A stretch of 64,000 nucleotides of DNA. Origin: an uncultured Methanobrevibacter sp. (lineage in GTDB: Archaea > Methanobacteriota > Methanobacteria > Methanobacteriales > Methanobacteriaceae). Below the pieces are notes generated by a model. It saw only the letters and a program-made list of their open reading frames with translations, ran no database searches and was not told where the DNA came from. This document shows positions 44,717-53,563 of this stretch, piece after piece. Location of the stretch: assembly GCA_900320515.1 (NCBI GenBank), contig ONSJ01000001.1:62001-126000 (forward strand), in the 5' to 3' direction. How positions within the stretch are numbered: the stretch's first letter is position 1; each line of letters starts with the position of its first letter. Both the position numbers and the translations under genes were made by a program.

Positions 44717-44744
44717 ATTTGGGATAAAAAATCAATTCCCAAAT
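44717..44744. terminator. Hairpin between convergent genes
   Basis: Perfect 8-bp stem ATTTGGGA/TCCCAAAT with 12-nt loop, filling the gap between the genes ending at 44707 and 44745. Confidence 0.5.
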
Positions 44745-45497
44745 CTATCGATATTCATGTTTGAAGTTTTTGTCATATAGCTTGGATGCATTAAACTCAC
44801 CAGGGTCCAACACATCTCCCACCACAATCATTGCAGTCTTTGTAATATTGGCATCTTTAACTTTTTGTGCAATATCTGCGAGGGTTCCTCTAATTATTTG
44901 CTGGTCTGGCCAAGTCGCCTTTTTGACAACTGCAACAGGAGTGGTTTCTTCGTAACCTTCAAGCAGTTCATCGACAACCTTGTCAATCATTCCTATTCCC
45001 AAAAAGATGCACATGGTCGCATGATGCTTTGAAAAGCTTGAAAGACTTTCACCTTCCGGCTTTGGAGTTCTGCCTTCAGGACGGGTAATTATAACACTTT
45101 GTGAAATTTCAGGTAAAGTTAATTCTGCTTCAAGAACGCTTGCAGTGCCGAATAGGGAACTAACTCCTGGAATGATTTCGTATTCTATGTCATGTTTTTT
45201 AAGTTCGCGTATCTGTTCGCCGATGGCTCCATAAATTGAAGGGTCGCCGGTATGGACACGGGCAACCAATTTTCCTTCATTAACCGCTTCGGTTATTATG
45301 GCGTCAGTTTCTTCCAAATTCAAATAAGCGCTATTGTGGATTACACATTCCTCCTTTGCAGGACATAAAACATTTTTGTTGACAAGTGAACCTGCATAAA
45401 TAATTACATCAGCTTTTTCAATTACATTTCTTCCTTTGACGGTGATTAAATCAGGATCTCCAGGTCCTGCACCAATAAAAACAACTTTACCTTTCAT
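44745..45497 (-). CDS. cobM: Precorrin-4 C11-methyltransferase (CobM/CbiF)
   Basis: 250 residues. Tetrapyrrole methylase motifs: VVFIGAGPGDPDLITVKG near residues 4-22, VHTGDPSIYGA near 80, PGVSSLFGTASVL near 105, and AVVKKATWPDQQIIRGTL. Methylates C11 of (cobalt-)precorrin-4 using SAM in corrinoid synthesis; corrinoids are needed for Mtr and for the MetE reaction nearby. Monocistronic here. Confidence 0.93.
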   Translation of the reverse strand: MKGKVVFIGAGPGDPDLITVKGRNVIEKADVIIYAGSLVNKNVLCPAKEECVIHNSAYLNLEETDAIITEAVNEGKLVARVHTGDPSIYGAIGEQIRELKKHDIEYEIIPGVSSLFGTASVLEAELTLPEISQSVIITRPEGRTPKPEGESLSSFSKHHATMCIFLGIGMIDKVVDELLEGYEETTPVAVVKKATWPDQQIIRGTLADIAQKVKDANITKTAMIVVGDVLDPGEFNASKLYDKNFKHEYR

Positions 45498-45594
45498 AAT
45501 AGTATGTTTAAATCATATATTATTTAACTATTTGGTATCAAAATTGACTTCGGTTTGGAGCAAAGTTTATTAATTTCTAAAATAATTAAAAAAT

Positions 45595-45987
45595 ATGGAC
45601 AATAAAGGTTTTATTTCAATAGAATATCTATTTTCATTATTTATTCTTGTCATTATTGCTTTAGGAGTGTTATTTTTTGCATCCTCAGCAATATCATCAA
45701 GTTTAAATATTGAAGATGGCATAACTCACAGGCTGATTTTGGATGAAGTCGCCAACCAGATCAGTCAGGTGAACTCAAATGGGGCAGGATACTCAAAATA
45801 CATCAGATTGCCGTCTGATAAGGGATATTTTGAGATAACAGTTGAAAGGAATAAGCTGACGATGGAATATGATGACAAGAAGGGGGAGACGTTGATGATG
45901 CTTGCAAATATGGATTCCAGATATAAATTGGTAAGCGGAAAAAGCTATCTGATAACAAAAACCGATGAAGGAATTGTGATAACATGA
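45595..45987 (+). CDS. Class III signal peptide pilin-like protein
   Basis: 130 residues. MDNKGFISIEYLFSLF has the ExYL part of the class III signature but Phe in place of the expected Gln at residue 6, then a hydrophobic helix to about 32. The rest is small and soluble. The stop overlaps the next pilin-like start. Should be processed by the prepilin peptidase at 2849 if the non-canonical site is accepted. Confidence 0.75.
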   Translation: MDNKGFISIEYLFSLFILVIIALGVLFFASSAISSSLNIEDGITHRLILDEVANQISQVNSNGAGYSKYIRLPSDKGYFEITVERNKLTMEYDDKKGETLMMLANMDSRYKLVSGKSYLITKTDEGIVIT

Positions 45988-46481
45988 TGGATAACAGGGG
46001 ACAGATTTCAGCCGAATTCCTGTTCGTTTTTGGAGTTCTGATATTGGTTGTCATGATGTCAATAGTTTTTCTCGCCAGTGAAGAGGAATTGAATATTGCG
46101 ATGGCTGCAGCTCGAAACGGCGTGAATGAAGGTCTTGCAACGTCGTCATCTGCAATCTATCCGGAAGATACGTTCAGGCAATATTCGGCATCAAAAACAA
46201 GCCTTTTGTATCCCTATTCGGTTAAAATAGTCAATGTTTCGTATAGTGACTTGGGTCATGACATAAACTATGACAAGAAGAGAATACAGTTCAAGGTATA
46301 TGCCAAAACATCTGAACGCTTCAGCAGTTCCGATTTGGTTTCCATTGGGGATCGGATAAACTATAATTTAAGAAAGGCGATTGCGATAAGCTTCAACACT
46401 ACCTCTTCAACAAATAAATTGTACAATCCTGTATTTTCTCCCCATTATGTCTACACGACCGCTAATGTTAAATGGATTTAG
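45984..46481 (+). CDS. Class III signal peptide pilin-like protein
   Basis: 165 residues. Begins MMDNRGQISAEFLFVFG with QxSxEFL, a class III signal peptide, then a hydrophobic helix. The C-terminal domain has SYSDLGHDINYDKKRIQFKVYAKTSERF. Either of two adjacent ATG codons may start it. Overlaps the previous pilin by 4 bp, so the two pilins are co-translated and may form a pair in one pilus. Confidence 0.78.
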   Translation: MMDNRGQISAEFLFVFGVLILVVMMSIVFLASEEELNIAMAAARNGVNEGLATSSSAIYPEDTFRQYSASKTSLLYPYSVKIVNVSYSDLGHDINYDKKRIQFKVYAKTSERFSSSDLVSIGDRINYNLRKAIAISFNTTSSTNKLYNPVFSPHYVYTTANVKWI

Positions 46482-46496
46482 GTATATACTATAACT

Positions 46497-46868
46497 ATGA
46501 ACAGATATGATAAAGGTAAAAAATGCATTGAAGGAATTCAAAATAAGTCAGTTGAAGAAATCTTTAAGGAATTGGATGACATCGCTCCTGATCTGTCCAG
46601 ATTTGTCATTGAATATCCTTACTCTGAGATATATACCCGTGAGGAAGTTGACCTCAAGACCCGTGAAATCTGTACCGTTTCAGCTTTGACAGCTCTTGGA
46701 ACAATTCCTCAACTCAAGGAACACATTAACGCTGCATTGAATGTTGGAAACTCTCCGACTGAAATTGTTGAAATCATGATGCAGATGAGTGCCTATTGCG
46801 GATTTCCAAAGGCAATAAATGCAGTAATGGCTGCGAAAGAGGTATTTATCGAAAGAGATTTGCTGTAA
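46497..46868 (+). CDS. Carboxymuconolactone decarboxylase (CMD) family protein
   Basis: 123 residues, AhpD-like helical fold. EVDLKTREICTVSALTALGTIPQLKEHINAALNVGNSPTEIVEIMMQMSAYCGFPKAINAV is the CMD core with the Cys/His pattern of alkylhydroperoxidase D-like proteins (CTV... H ...YCG). Possibly a thiol-dependent peroxidase partner; substrate unproven. Same strand as the pilins and the small protein that follows after 5 nt. Confidence 0.88.
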   Translation: MNRYDKGKKCIEGIQNKSVEEIFKELDDIAPDLSRFVIEYPYSEIYTREEVDLKTREICTVSALTALGTIPQLKEHINAALNVGNSPTEIVEIMMQMSAYCGFPKAINAVMAAKEVFIERDLL

Positions 46869-46873
46869 AGAAA

Positions 46874-47122
46874 ATGTATCTTGATGACATCAACATTTCA
46901 GAACTCAACCCCGACAGGGTATGTCTCAATTGCAAGTATTGGCAAACTCAAACCCAGTTGAACGGCCCTGCTCAGGGAGTGGTTTGCCGCTTGGGAAATG
47001 GTAGCACAGGTCCAACTGATACATGCAGCCAATTCATGCCCAATAGCACATTTGACAGTCTGCAGGATCCAAACAAGTATCATGACAAATCCCACAAGTT
47101 GAATGTATATAAACGATTCTAA
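46874..47122 (+). CDS. Small CLNCxYW / CRxGNG module protein
   Basis: 82 residues from ATG 46874. The core RVCLNCKYWQTQTQLNGPAQGVVCRLGNGSTGPTDTCSQF repeats the C-terminal module of the protein at 330-701, here without the N-terminal zinc ribbon. Four conserved Cys could bind zinc. The next gene starts on the last base of its stop codon (TAATG). Function unknown. Confidence 0.7.
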   Translation: MYLDDINISELNPDRVCLNCKYWQTQTQLNGPAQGVVCRLGNGSTGPTDTCSQFMPNSTFDSLQDPNKYHDKSHKLNVYKRF

Positions 47123-47427
47123 TGACTTTTAAAGCAGTATCGAGTAAATTACAGGATGAACTGGTTGACATACTCAAATCCGAAAAGGAAGTTAATGACT
47201 ATGAGCTGATTGTCTACAAATATGTATTCATTTCAGAGCTTGGCATTCCTCTGTTTGAAGATTTGGGTGTTGAAATTAATGAGGATTCATTTGTTCTCTA
47301 TATCATCCCCGATGATTTGCAGTTCGCTCAATTGAGGGATTTGGATGATGCATTCGATAAGTTCACCATTACTTTTTTGCCGAATTCATATCATCTTTTA
47401 AAATTGAACTTCCGATTAAGTGATTGA
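47122..47427 (+). CDS. Small acidic protein, unknown
   Basis: 101 residues, predicted alpha/beta with no recognised family: SSKLQDELVDILKSEKEV, LGVEINEDSFVLYIIPDDLQF and a C-terminal LPNSYHLLKLNFRLSD. It overlaps the preceding CxxC protein by one base and abuts the next gene (stop 47427, start 47428), so all three are one translation unit. The paired ending of this protein (LKLNFRLSD) and of the next (LINLNFTLHF) suggests two related proteins. Confidence 0.65.
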   Translation: MTFKAVSSKLQDELVDILKSEKEVNDYELIVYKYVFISELGIPLFEDLGVEINEDSFVLYIIPDDLQFAQLRDLDDAFDKFTITFLPNSYHLLKLNFRLSD

Positions 47428-47796
47428 ATGTATAATGATAATGAAAAGCAACAGCTGATGAATGATTTAGTTGAAATGGAAACATTTAAGGCCGATGTCG
47501 GCGACGAGGGAAAGATACTTCAGAATGACCTGAAGGAGTATTTCATCAATGGCAAGGGTGATAAGGAAGACCTGATCTTTAGACTTGAGTATTATCTCTA
47601 TGCCTTCAAACTCTTCTGCCGGAGGTCAGTAAAAATAGACAGGAATCAATTCATCGTATATTTGAACGATTCCCTTTTGGATTATCATCTGATAAATCTT
47701 GTTAAAAATGATTTGGATGAATTTGAATTGGAAATAGAAGCGGTTAAGGAAAACAGGGATGTGCTGATTAATCTTAATTTCACGCTTCACTTCTAG
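47428..47796 (+). CDS. Small acidic protein related to its upstream neighbour, unknown
   Basis: 122 residues, no recognised family. YYLYAFKLFCRRSVKIDRNQFIVYLNDSLLDYHLINLVKNDLDEFELEI and the ending DVLINLNFTLHF parallel the 47122 protein (VYKYVFISELGI...INEDSFVLYIIPDDLQFAQLRDLDDAF...LKLNF), pointing to duplication and divergence. No signal or membrane segment. Overlaps the convergent TatD gene by 4 bp. Confidence 0.62.
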   Translation: MYNDNEKQQLMNDLVEMETFKADVGDEGKILQNDLKEYFINGKGDKEDLIFRLEYYLYAFKLFCRRSVKIDRNQFIVYLNDSLLDYHLINLVKNDLDEFELEIEAVKENRDVLINLNFTLHF

Positions 47797-48554
47797 ATTT
47801 TGAAAATTTTTCGGGCATTGTTGGTGGTGATTTCATCAACGGCCTCAACATCCATATCCTTTATCTCGGCGATTTTATGAACTGCATTGACGACATTTGC
47901 AGGTTCGTTTCTCTCTTCTTTTGTCATGGCCAGATATGGACTGTCGGTTTCGGTTAAAACATAGTCAAGGTCTATCTTTTCAATCAGGTCTTGGTGGTGT
48001 TTTGAATAGCACAGCATTGTGGAAAAGCTCATTACACAATTGTTCATGTTCATTATCTTTTTGGCAGTCTTGAGGCTTCCTCCATAGCAATGGAAAACAA
48101 AATAAGGAATGTCCTCATATTCTGGAATGATATTCACTGCCTTTTTCTCACAGTCCCTCACATGCATTACTATCGGAACCTTGTACTCGTTTGCAAGTTC
48201 CAGAAATCCTCTGAATATCTCCTGCTGTCTTTCACGCAAGGTCTTGTCTGTAACGTAAAAGTAATCCATTCCGACTTCGCCGATTGCCACGATATCATCA
48301 AGATATTTGGAAATGTTCTCATGTGCTGTTTTGATGTCTTCTTCTGTGGCGTTTTGTGAGCTTACTGGATGAAAACCGAAAGTCGGATATATGAAACCTT
48401 TGTAATCTTTTGAAAGCTGCAATACTTCCATATTGCTGTCATTGCTGTATCCGGAAACGATTACATGGTCAAGCTTGTCTTTTGCTCTTTTGATGACGTC
48501 CTCACGGTCATCGTCAAAGTCCTTAAAATCAATGTGGCAATGGGTATCAATCAT
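47793..48554 (-). CDS. TatD family metal-dependent hydrolase
   Basis: 253 residues. TatD motifs: MIDTHCHIDFKDF (HxH), GFHPVS, AIGEVGMDY (Glu), IVMHVRDCEKKA (His), FHCYGGS (His), and TETDSPYL (Asp). Two-metal TIM-barrel nuclease or deacylase-like hydrolase; archaeal members are presumed DNA 3' exonucleases. Cytoplasmic. Three nt downstream of uppS, in the MtxX-UppS-TatD operon. Confidence 0.92.
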   Translation of the reverse strand: MIDTHCHIDFKDFDDDREDVIKRAKDKLDHVIVSGYSNDSNMEVLQLSKDYKGFIYPTFGFHPVSSQNATEEDIKTAHENISKYLDDIVAIGEVGMDYFYVTDKTLRERQQEIFRGFLELANEYKVPIVMHVRDCEKKAVNIIPEYEDIPYFVFHCYGGSLKTAKKIMNMNNCVMSFSTMLCYSKHHQDLIEKIDLDYVLTETDSPYLAMTKEERNEPANVVNAVHKIAEIKDMDVEAVDEITTNNARKIFKI

Positions 48555-48557
48555 TGT

Positions 48558-49322
48558 TTAAACTCCAAATCTTCTTTCACGTTCCTGATATGATCTGATT
48601 GCCCTTACAAAATCAACTTTCCTGAGTTCAGGCCATAATGTTTCACAGAAATAGAGTTCTGAGTAGGATGATTGCCACAGAAGGAATCCGCTCAAGCGCT
48701 CTTCACCGCTGGTACGAATAATCAGGTTGGGATCGGCCAGTCCTTCAGTATAAAGGTTTTTGCTTACAAGGTCTTCATCAACATCATCGACAGTGATTTC
48801 ACCGGCTTGAACCTGGTTGATAATCTTTTTAATTGAATCAATGATTTCCATACGTCCATCATATCCAATAGCTATGTTGAATAATCTTTTGTCATATTTT
48901 GCAGTTGCATCTTCAGCCTCTTTTATTGCTTCACGCACGCTTTCAGGTATCAGGTCTGTTCTGCCGACCACTTTTACTTTAACCTCATTGCGGTGTATCT
49001 TTTCGTGGTCCACCAATCTTTTGAAGTTTGTTACAAACAGGTTCATCAATCCTTCAACTTCGTGTGGAGGTCTGTTGAAGTTTTCTGTTGAAAAGGCGTA
49101 AACGGTAATAATTTCAATTCCAAGCTCAATACTCCAGTCGAGCACTTTTTCCAAGGTGTCCACTCCTATTTCGTGACCTTTGACAACATCTATGTTTCCT
49201 TGAAGTTTGGAGTATCTCCTGTTCCCATCCATAATTATAGCAACATGTTTTGGCATTTTTTCAGGTTTTAAATCACGAGTAATGTACCATTCATATAATC
49301 TATAAAGTATGTTTTCTGCCAT
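48558..49322 (-). CDS. uppS: Cis-prenyltransferase (undecaprenyl diphosphate synthase family)
   Basis: 254 residues from ATG 49322 (AAGTGATG upstream on the minus strand; a GTG at 49331 and an ATG at 49328 would add up to three residues). [16 protein letters not shown] with catalytic Asp, [18 protein letters not shown], and [26 protein letters not shown] are the Z-prenyltransferase signatures. Makes the polyprenyl diphosphate carrier for pseudomurein and glycan synthesis. Follows MtxX by 9 nt. Confidence 0.94.
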   Translation of the reverse strand: MAENILYRLYEWYITRDLKPEKMPKHVAIIMDGNRRYSKLQGNIDVVKGHEIGVDTLEKVLDWSIELGIEIITVYAFSTENFNRPPHEVEGLMNLFVTNFKRLVDHEKIHRNEVKVKVVGRTDLIPESVREAIKEAEDATAKYDKRLFNIAIGYDGRMEIIDSIKKIINQVQAGEITVDDVDEDLVSKNLYTEGLADPNLIIRTSGEERLSGFLLWQSSYSELYFCETLWPELRKVDFVRAIRSYQERERRFGV

Positions 49323-49331
49323 GTTCATCAC

Positions 49332-50045
49332 TTATTTTGATAATTCATTAGCTAAAATTAAACTACGGACATAACCATCAATGCTTTGGTCTCTACTTGT
49401 GTCAATATAAGTCTTATCGATGCCGAATGTCACTGCTCCGTGACTTGGCCATGAATTGAGAAGGACAAGTGTCCTGAATATGATATTTCCCACTCGTCCA
49501 TTAGGGGCGATGATGATGTTGGATTTGCTGTTTATTGCTTTTTCTATTAATATAAAGTAGTTTTCAACATCTTCTGATGTGTTTTCCTTTATTATTTTTG
49601 TTAATTTTTTGCTGTCGATTATTGAATTTGATACTTCGCTGCCTCTTCCAAAGTCATCTTCCCTTCCTTCAGCCAAAACTGCAATTTTAGGTTTTTTGCC
49701 TACTTTTTTAAGAAAATCAATACAATTCAGTACGATTTCATATTTTTCATCGACAGTATTACCTTCATCAATTCCAACCGGGGACAATAGAAATTCATGT
49801 CCGTTTCCATTGATGTATGTTGCTCTTGATAGATTAGGGTAATGTTTTTTGAGATATTGCATAATATTGGAGGCAGGAAGTGATCCACGAACTACTGCAG
49901 CAACATTATCATCTAAGATAGCTTTTATCAAGTCATCGTCACTATATATTAGTCTTATATCCGTTTTTGGGTGTTTTTCTTTGAAAATATGACAGGCTTG
50001 TATAATATTTTCGTTTTCACCAACACCAATAGCTATTGTTTTCAT
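49332..50045 (-). CDS. mtxX: Methanogenesis marker protein 4 (MtxX)
   Basis: 237 residues. MKTIAIGVGENENIIQACHIF and SHGAVTFGIDKTYIDTSRDQSIDGYVRSL fit the marker 4 (Mmp4/MtxX) family, distantly related to phosphotransacetylase folds. Present in essentially all methanogens; exact activity unknown. First gene of an operon with uppS and tatD, reading away from the 50157 gene. Confidence 0.88.
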   Translation of the reverse strand: MKTIAIGVGENENIIQACHIFKEKHPKTDIRLIYSDDDLIKAILDDNVAAVVRGSLPASNIMQYLKKHYPNLSRATYINGNGHEFLLSPVGIDEGNTVDEKYEIVLNCIDFLKKVGKKPKIAVLAEGREDDFGRGSEVSNSIIDSKKLTKIIKENTSEDVENYFILIEKAINSKSNIIIAPNGRVGNIIFRTLVLLNSWPSHGAVTFGIDKTYIDTSRDQSIDGYVRSLILANELSK

Positions 50046-50156
50046 TAATTTAAATATATATGTTTCATTATAAATTAAACTTTTCTAATTTATCATGTAT
50101 TGTGAAAAATTTTTAAGGGGTTAAGTTAAAAATATTATTAAATTGTGGTGATTTTC

Positions 50157-51395
50157 ATGGCTGGAAATATTAATGATTTGTCAAGGTATAGTCAGGATGA
50201 TAGGGAAAAATCAGATTTGATTAAAGGGGTTTTAAGGGAGTTTAAACCTTATCATTTGCTTAAATGTTATTATTGCAAACCTTCATTTGATATGGACGTG
50301 TCTGAATCTTCTATGGAATGTGATGATGTTGGGGAAGAACCTCATGAGTCTCATCCGGTTGTGTTAAGTGACGTAAAACTCTCAATTGAAGATTTGAAAG
50401 TTCCTGAACCTGCAAAATATTGCCCTGAATGCGGTCAGCAATATCCAAATGAAGAAGTTTTTTGCCCTGCTTGTCTGGTTCATCTAAAAAGGATTTCCGA
50501 TAAAATAGATGTTTGCGATATCAAATCAGAGCCTAAATTCATTTTCAACGGGCAAAACAATTATGACTCCTTTGAGGATTTATTGAATAAGGATAATCTC
50601 TTAAAAATTAATGAGTTTGACTTTACAATCGACGATTATTCGACTGTTCTTCATGATATCAAATCACAGGCATTTGTGAATTTTGATAATCTGGTTAAGG
50701 AAAATGAAATCGACTTTGATGAGCTCGACATCCTTGAAAAGATAATATTGTTTGCAAAATCATTTGTTAAAGTGGAATATAAATCATCAGGCAGCGAATT
50801 GGGATATTTTGAATCAGATGTCATATCCATTGATGACAGGCAAACCGATTCCCTTCAAATCACTACATTACTTCATGAGCTGTCTCATTTTTTAATTCAG
50901 GAAATTCTGATTCATGTTCTCTGCAAATTATTAGACTGCTCCAGAAATTCATTCACAGAATCATTGCTGATTTTCATATTGTCATATGATCATTTCACCC
51001 AATTAATCGATGAGTATGCCGCCCACAATGTTGAAGGGAGGTTTACCGTTTTCGGTTTTCAGGATTACTCCTCATTTACCCAAATTGAGCAAAAAATGGA
51101 AGGGGAAAGGACTCCTGGTGAAATTGAAATCATCAAGTCAATCGGGAATACATTTGCTCTCTCCATCAAGGGGATACTCGAATCACTGATTGACAGGGAA
51201 ATGCGCGAAGAGATAAAGGAACAATTTTTAAGGGAGGTTATCGACAGGCCTAATTACCGGGCTTTGGAAATGGAAAACTGCCAAATTCTTAATGATGAAG
51301 GTTTTATTAAGGCCATCTGGCTGATTTTAAATGAGGGCTGTGAAGCTGCCGCTTCAAACATCGGCAAGCTGGCATCCATTCAGGGGAATAGATAG
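50157..51395 (+). CDS. Zinc-ribbon plus HExxH metalloprotease-like protein
   Basis: 412 residues from ATG 50157 (GGTGAT at 50147-50152 supports it over the GTG upstream). CYYC near residue 38 and CPECGQQYPNEEVFCPACLVHL near 88-108 form zinc ribbons. A zincin-like HELSHFLIQEI (HExxH) is near residue 243, with DEYAAHNVEGRF (possible third ligand) about 45 residues later. Both features in one chain are uncommon. No signal peptide, so it would act in the cytoplasm. Function unknown, followed by two small genes. Confidence 0.7.
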   Translation: MAGNINDLSRYSQDDREKSDLIKGVLREFKPYHLLKCYYCKPSFDMDVSESSMECDDVGEEPHESHPVVLSDVKLSIEDLKVPEPAKYCPECGQQYPNEEVFCPACLVHLKRISDKIDVCDIKSEPKFIFNGQNNYDSFEDLLNKDNLLKINEFDFTIDDYSTVLHDIKSQAFVNFDNLVKENEIDFDELDILEKIILFAKSFVKVEYKSSGSELGYFESDVISIDDRQTDSLQITTLLHELSHFLIQEILIHVLCKLLDCSRNSFTESLLIFILSYDHFTQLIDEYAAHNVEGRFTVFGFQDYSSFTQIEQKMEGERTPGEIEIIKSIGNTFALSIKGILESLIDREMREEIKEQFLREVIDRPNYRALEMENCQILNDEGFIKAIWLILNEGCEAAASNIGKLASIQGNR

Positions 51396-51440
51396 TCAAT
51401 CTCAGAAAATGACTTATATTTCAAAAACAAAAATAAAATC

Positions 51441-51734
51441 ATGAACGTAAAGGACAAAATTTTGAATCTAAATCAGGAACACGCAGGTAAAAGTGCAGAC
51501 ATTAACGATTTGCTTTTAACAATCATAACCAAATTCCAATTATTCGAGCCTTGCTCCTATTTATCTGAGGATGATGAATGGCTTAATGTCAGTCTGATAT
51601 CAATTGAGGATAATAGCGTCGGCCAGGCATTGACCATCCGCAAAAATGAAATCACCACATTCGGAATTTTCAACCGTGAGGAAATCGAGCTTAGTTTTGC
51701 TCCTCAAAACGAATCCGAGGATCTATATCAATGA
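51441..51734 (+). CDS. Small acidic protein, unknown
   Basis: 97 residues: MNVKDKILNLNQEHAGKSADINDLLLTIITKFQLFEPCSYLSEDDEWLNVSLISIED. No recognised family. It overlaps the next gene by 4 bp, and both follow the HExxH protein on the same strand, so they may be parts of one small operon. Confidence 0.6.
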   Translation: MNVKDKILNLNQEHAGKSADINDLLLTIITKFQLFEPCSYLSEDDEWLNVSLISIEDNSVGQALTIRKNEITTFGIFNREEIELSFAPQNESEDLYQ

Positions 51735-52024
51735 AAGAAATTTTTCTTGATGAAAACTTTGACGTTGATGAGGTTACCTCACAAATCACCGCAATCATGG
51801 ACATGTGGTCCATTCAGCTTTTGGACATTAACGGGCCTAATTGGGCAATATATGACTATGATATGGAGGTCAAATACCTTTTTCAGTTTCAGGTGGATTT
51901 CAATGACATAGAAACCCGTATAAAATTAGAGGATTTGAAACTGAATGTGATTCATCACATCGAATCGCTTAGGGATGAAACGACATACAGGGATAATCTG
52001 ACAAATTCAATATTTATAAAATAA
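51731..52024 (+). CDS. Small acidic protein, unknown
   Basis: 97 residues: MKEIFLDENFDVDEVTSQITAIMDMWSIQLLDINGPNWAIYDYDMEVKYLFQFQVDFNDIETRIKLEDLKLNVIHHIESLR. Identical in length to its neighbour but no clear homology by eye. ATGA overlap with the previous gene. Function unknown. Confidence 0.6.
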   Translation: MKEIFLDENFDVDEVTSQITAIMDMWSIQLLDINGPNWAIYDYDMEVKYLFQFQVDFNDIETRIKLEDLKLNVIHHIESLRDETTYRDNLTNSIFIK

Positions 52025-52032
52025 AAAAAGAA

Positions 52033-52054
52033 AGAATTAAAGTTATTTAATTCT
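52033..52054. terminator. Hairpin between convergent genes
   Basis: Perfect 9-bp stem AGAATTAAA/TTTAATTCT with 4-nt loop, preceded by an A run; it overlaps the last codons of the minus-strand gene ending at 52043. Confidence 0.55.
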
Positions 52055-52429
52055 TGTATTGTAGTATCTTACACCATCTGTATCGTAGGTATACCATCTG
52101 TCGACTTCAACGTCATAACCTTCGCCGACTACGGTTACGTATGAATCGGTTTGAGGGTTATATACCCTTGCAGTCGTATTGTTGGTATTATTGTCGTGTC
52201 TTGGTGAATTATCTCCAACAACAGTGTTGTTTGAATCTTTACCTTCCTTATCAATCATGATGACATTATTTGTGTCATTAGCTGTTGTATTATTGGAGGT
52301 ATCGTTTGCAACAGTAGCGTTGTTTACTGAAGCATTATGACTGTTGGTGGTGACAAGGTATGCTCCAACTGCTAAAAGTGCAATTACTAAAACTGCAATA
52401 GCAATTAAAATAATCTTATTTTTTTCCAT
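52043..52429 (-). CDS. Membrane-anchored Asn/Thr-rich extracellular protein
   Basis: 128 residues. One helix (about 5-27) then a low-complexity Asn/Thr/Asp-rich segment with many NNT/NDT sequons, expected to be glycosylated, then a small C-terminal domain YDVEVDRWYTYDTDGVRYYNTRIK. GGTGATAAAC precedes the ATG on the minus strand. Possibly a cell-surface spacer or pseudomurein-associated protein. Confidence 0.6.
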   Translation of the reverse strand: MEKNKIILIAIAVLVIALLAVGAYLVTTNSHNASVNNATVANDTSNNTTANDTNNVIMIDKEGKDSNNTVVGDNSPRHDNNTNNTTARVYNPQTDSYVTVVGEGYDVEVDRWYTYDTDGVRYYNTRIK

Positions 52430-52471
52430 TGTTTATCACCTTGATATATTATTTGTCCAAACTAGTATATA

Positions 52472-53563
52472 TTAATCACTCACATCATAATCGTCAATAA
52501 CCTGGTATGTATATTGAGGATGCTTTTGTTCGATTTCTTTTAAAATTCTGCTTTTAACTTTTTCTCTATCTGCATCGAAATCAACAATCATGTCAAATGT
52601 AATGAGATTTTGAGTCTCGTAAACTATAAAACCATGTATCTCAATGATCTCTTCGTATTTTGATGCGATTTCATATAAGTCATTGCGGATATCATCGAAT
52701 TTATTGTTTCTGGCATAAATTCCGACTGTCAGTATAATTGAAAATTCATTATAGATTTTAATTGAAATCTGGCGAGTCAGATTGTGAATTTCCAGTGCGG
52801 TCAGGCTGTCGTCCACCTCAACATGGACTGATCCCTGCATCTCTTCTGGCCCATAGTTGTGCAGGCTCAAGTCATATGCTCCGTAAACTTCAGGCAATTC
52901 ACATATTGAGTCTTTAATCTTTCTTGACAATTCAGAATCCACCCTTGCACCAATCATGCTGTCGAGTGTTTCCCTTATCATGTCTATGCTTGCTTTTATA
53001 ATCACGATGGATATGATTACTCCTAAAATTCCCTCAAGTGAAATGTGGAAGAATATGGAGATTAAAGCCGCAACCAATGTTGACAGTGATAATATGGAAT
53101 CAAAAAGCGCATCGCTTCCAGAAGCAACAAGGGCCTGTGAATTGATGTCTTCACCAACACTTTTCACATATTTGCCTAATGCAAGTTTTACAACAATTGC
53201 AACTGCAATAATTACAAGTGAGACGGTGCTGTAATTTGTAACGTCCGGTGTGAAAATTTTTGGCCAGGATTCCATGAATGCAGTAATTCCTGCCCATAAC
53301 ACAATCACTGCAATAATCACTGATGAAAAGTATTCGATACGCCCATAACCATAAGGATGGTTTTTGTCAGGGGGTCTGTTGGCAAGCTTTGCCCCGATTA
53401 TTGTGATGATTGAGGAAAGCGCATCCGTTAAGTTATTGACAGCATCCAAGGTAATTGCGATGGAATTTGTCACTATTCCAACAAATGCCTTAAACGCAAC
53501 AAGAATGAGATTGACCACAATGCCAATTATGCTTGTTTTAATGATTTTTTCTTGTCTTGTCAT
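52472..53563 (-). CDS. Cation diffusion facilitator (CDF) transporter
   Basis: 363 residues, six membrane helices in the first 210, then the cytoplasmic dimer domain. Metal-site residues appear as TLDAVNNLTDAL (NxxxD variant) in helix 2 and SGSDALFDSILS (DxxxD) in helix 5, a combination often found in manganese/iron-type CDF proteins rather than the HxxxD zinc type. C-terminal MTP-like domain (VHVEVDDSLTALEIHNLTRQI) present and unusually long, with an extra second domain of about 80 residues (FSIILTVGIYARNNKFD...). Exports divalent metal. Confidence 0.88.
   Translation of the reverse strand: MTRQEKIIKTSIIGIVVNLILVAFKAFVGIVTNSIAITLDAVNNLTDALSSIITIIGAKLANRPPDKNHPYGYGRIEYFSSVIIAVIVLWAGITAFMESWPKIFTPDVTNYSTVSLVIIAVAIVVKLALGKYVKSVGEDINSQALVASGSDALFDSILSLSTLVAALISIFFHISLEGILGVIISIVIIKASIDMIRETLDSMIGARVDSELSRKIKDSICELPEVYGAYDLSLHNYGPEEMQGSVHVEVDDSLTALEIHNLTRQISIKIYNEFSIILTVGIYARNNKFDDIRNDLYEIASKYEEIIEIHGFIVYETQNLITFDMIVDFDADREKVKSRILKEIEQKHPQYTYQVIDDYDVSD

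Noticed and set aside
51151-51175. ACATTTGCTCTCTCC resembles part of the repair-operon motif
   Set aside because: It lies inside the HExxH gene, matches only the 3' half, and has no following TATA box at the right distance.
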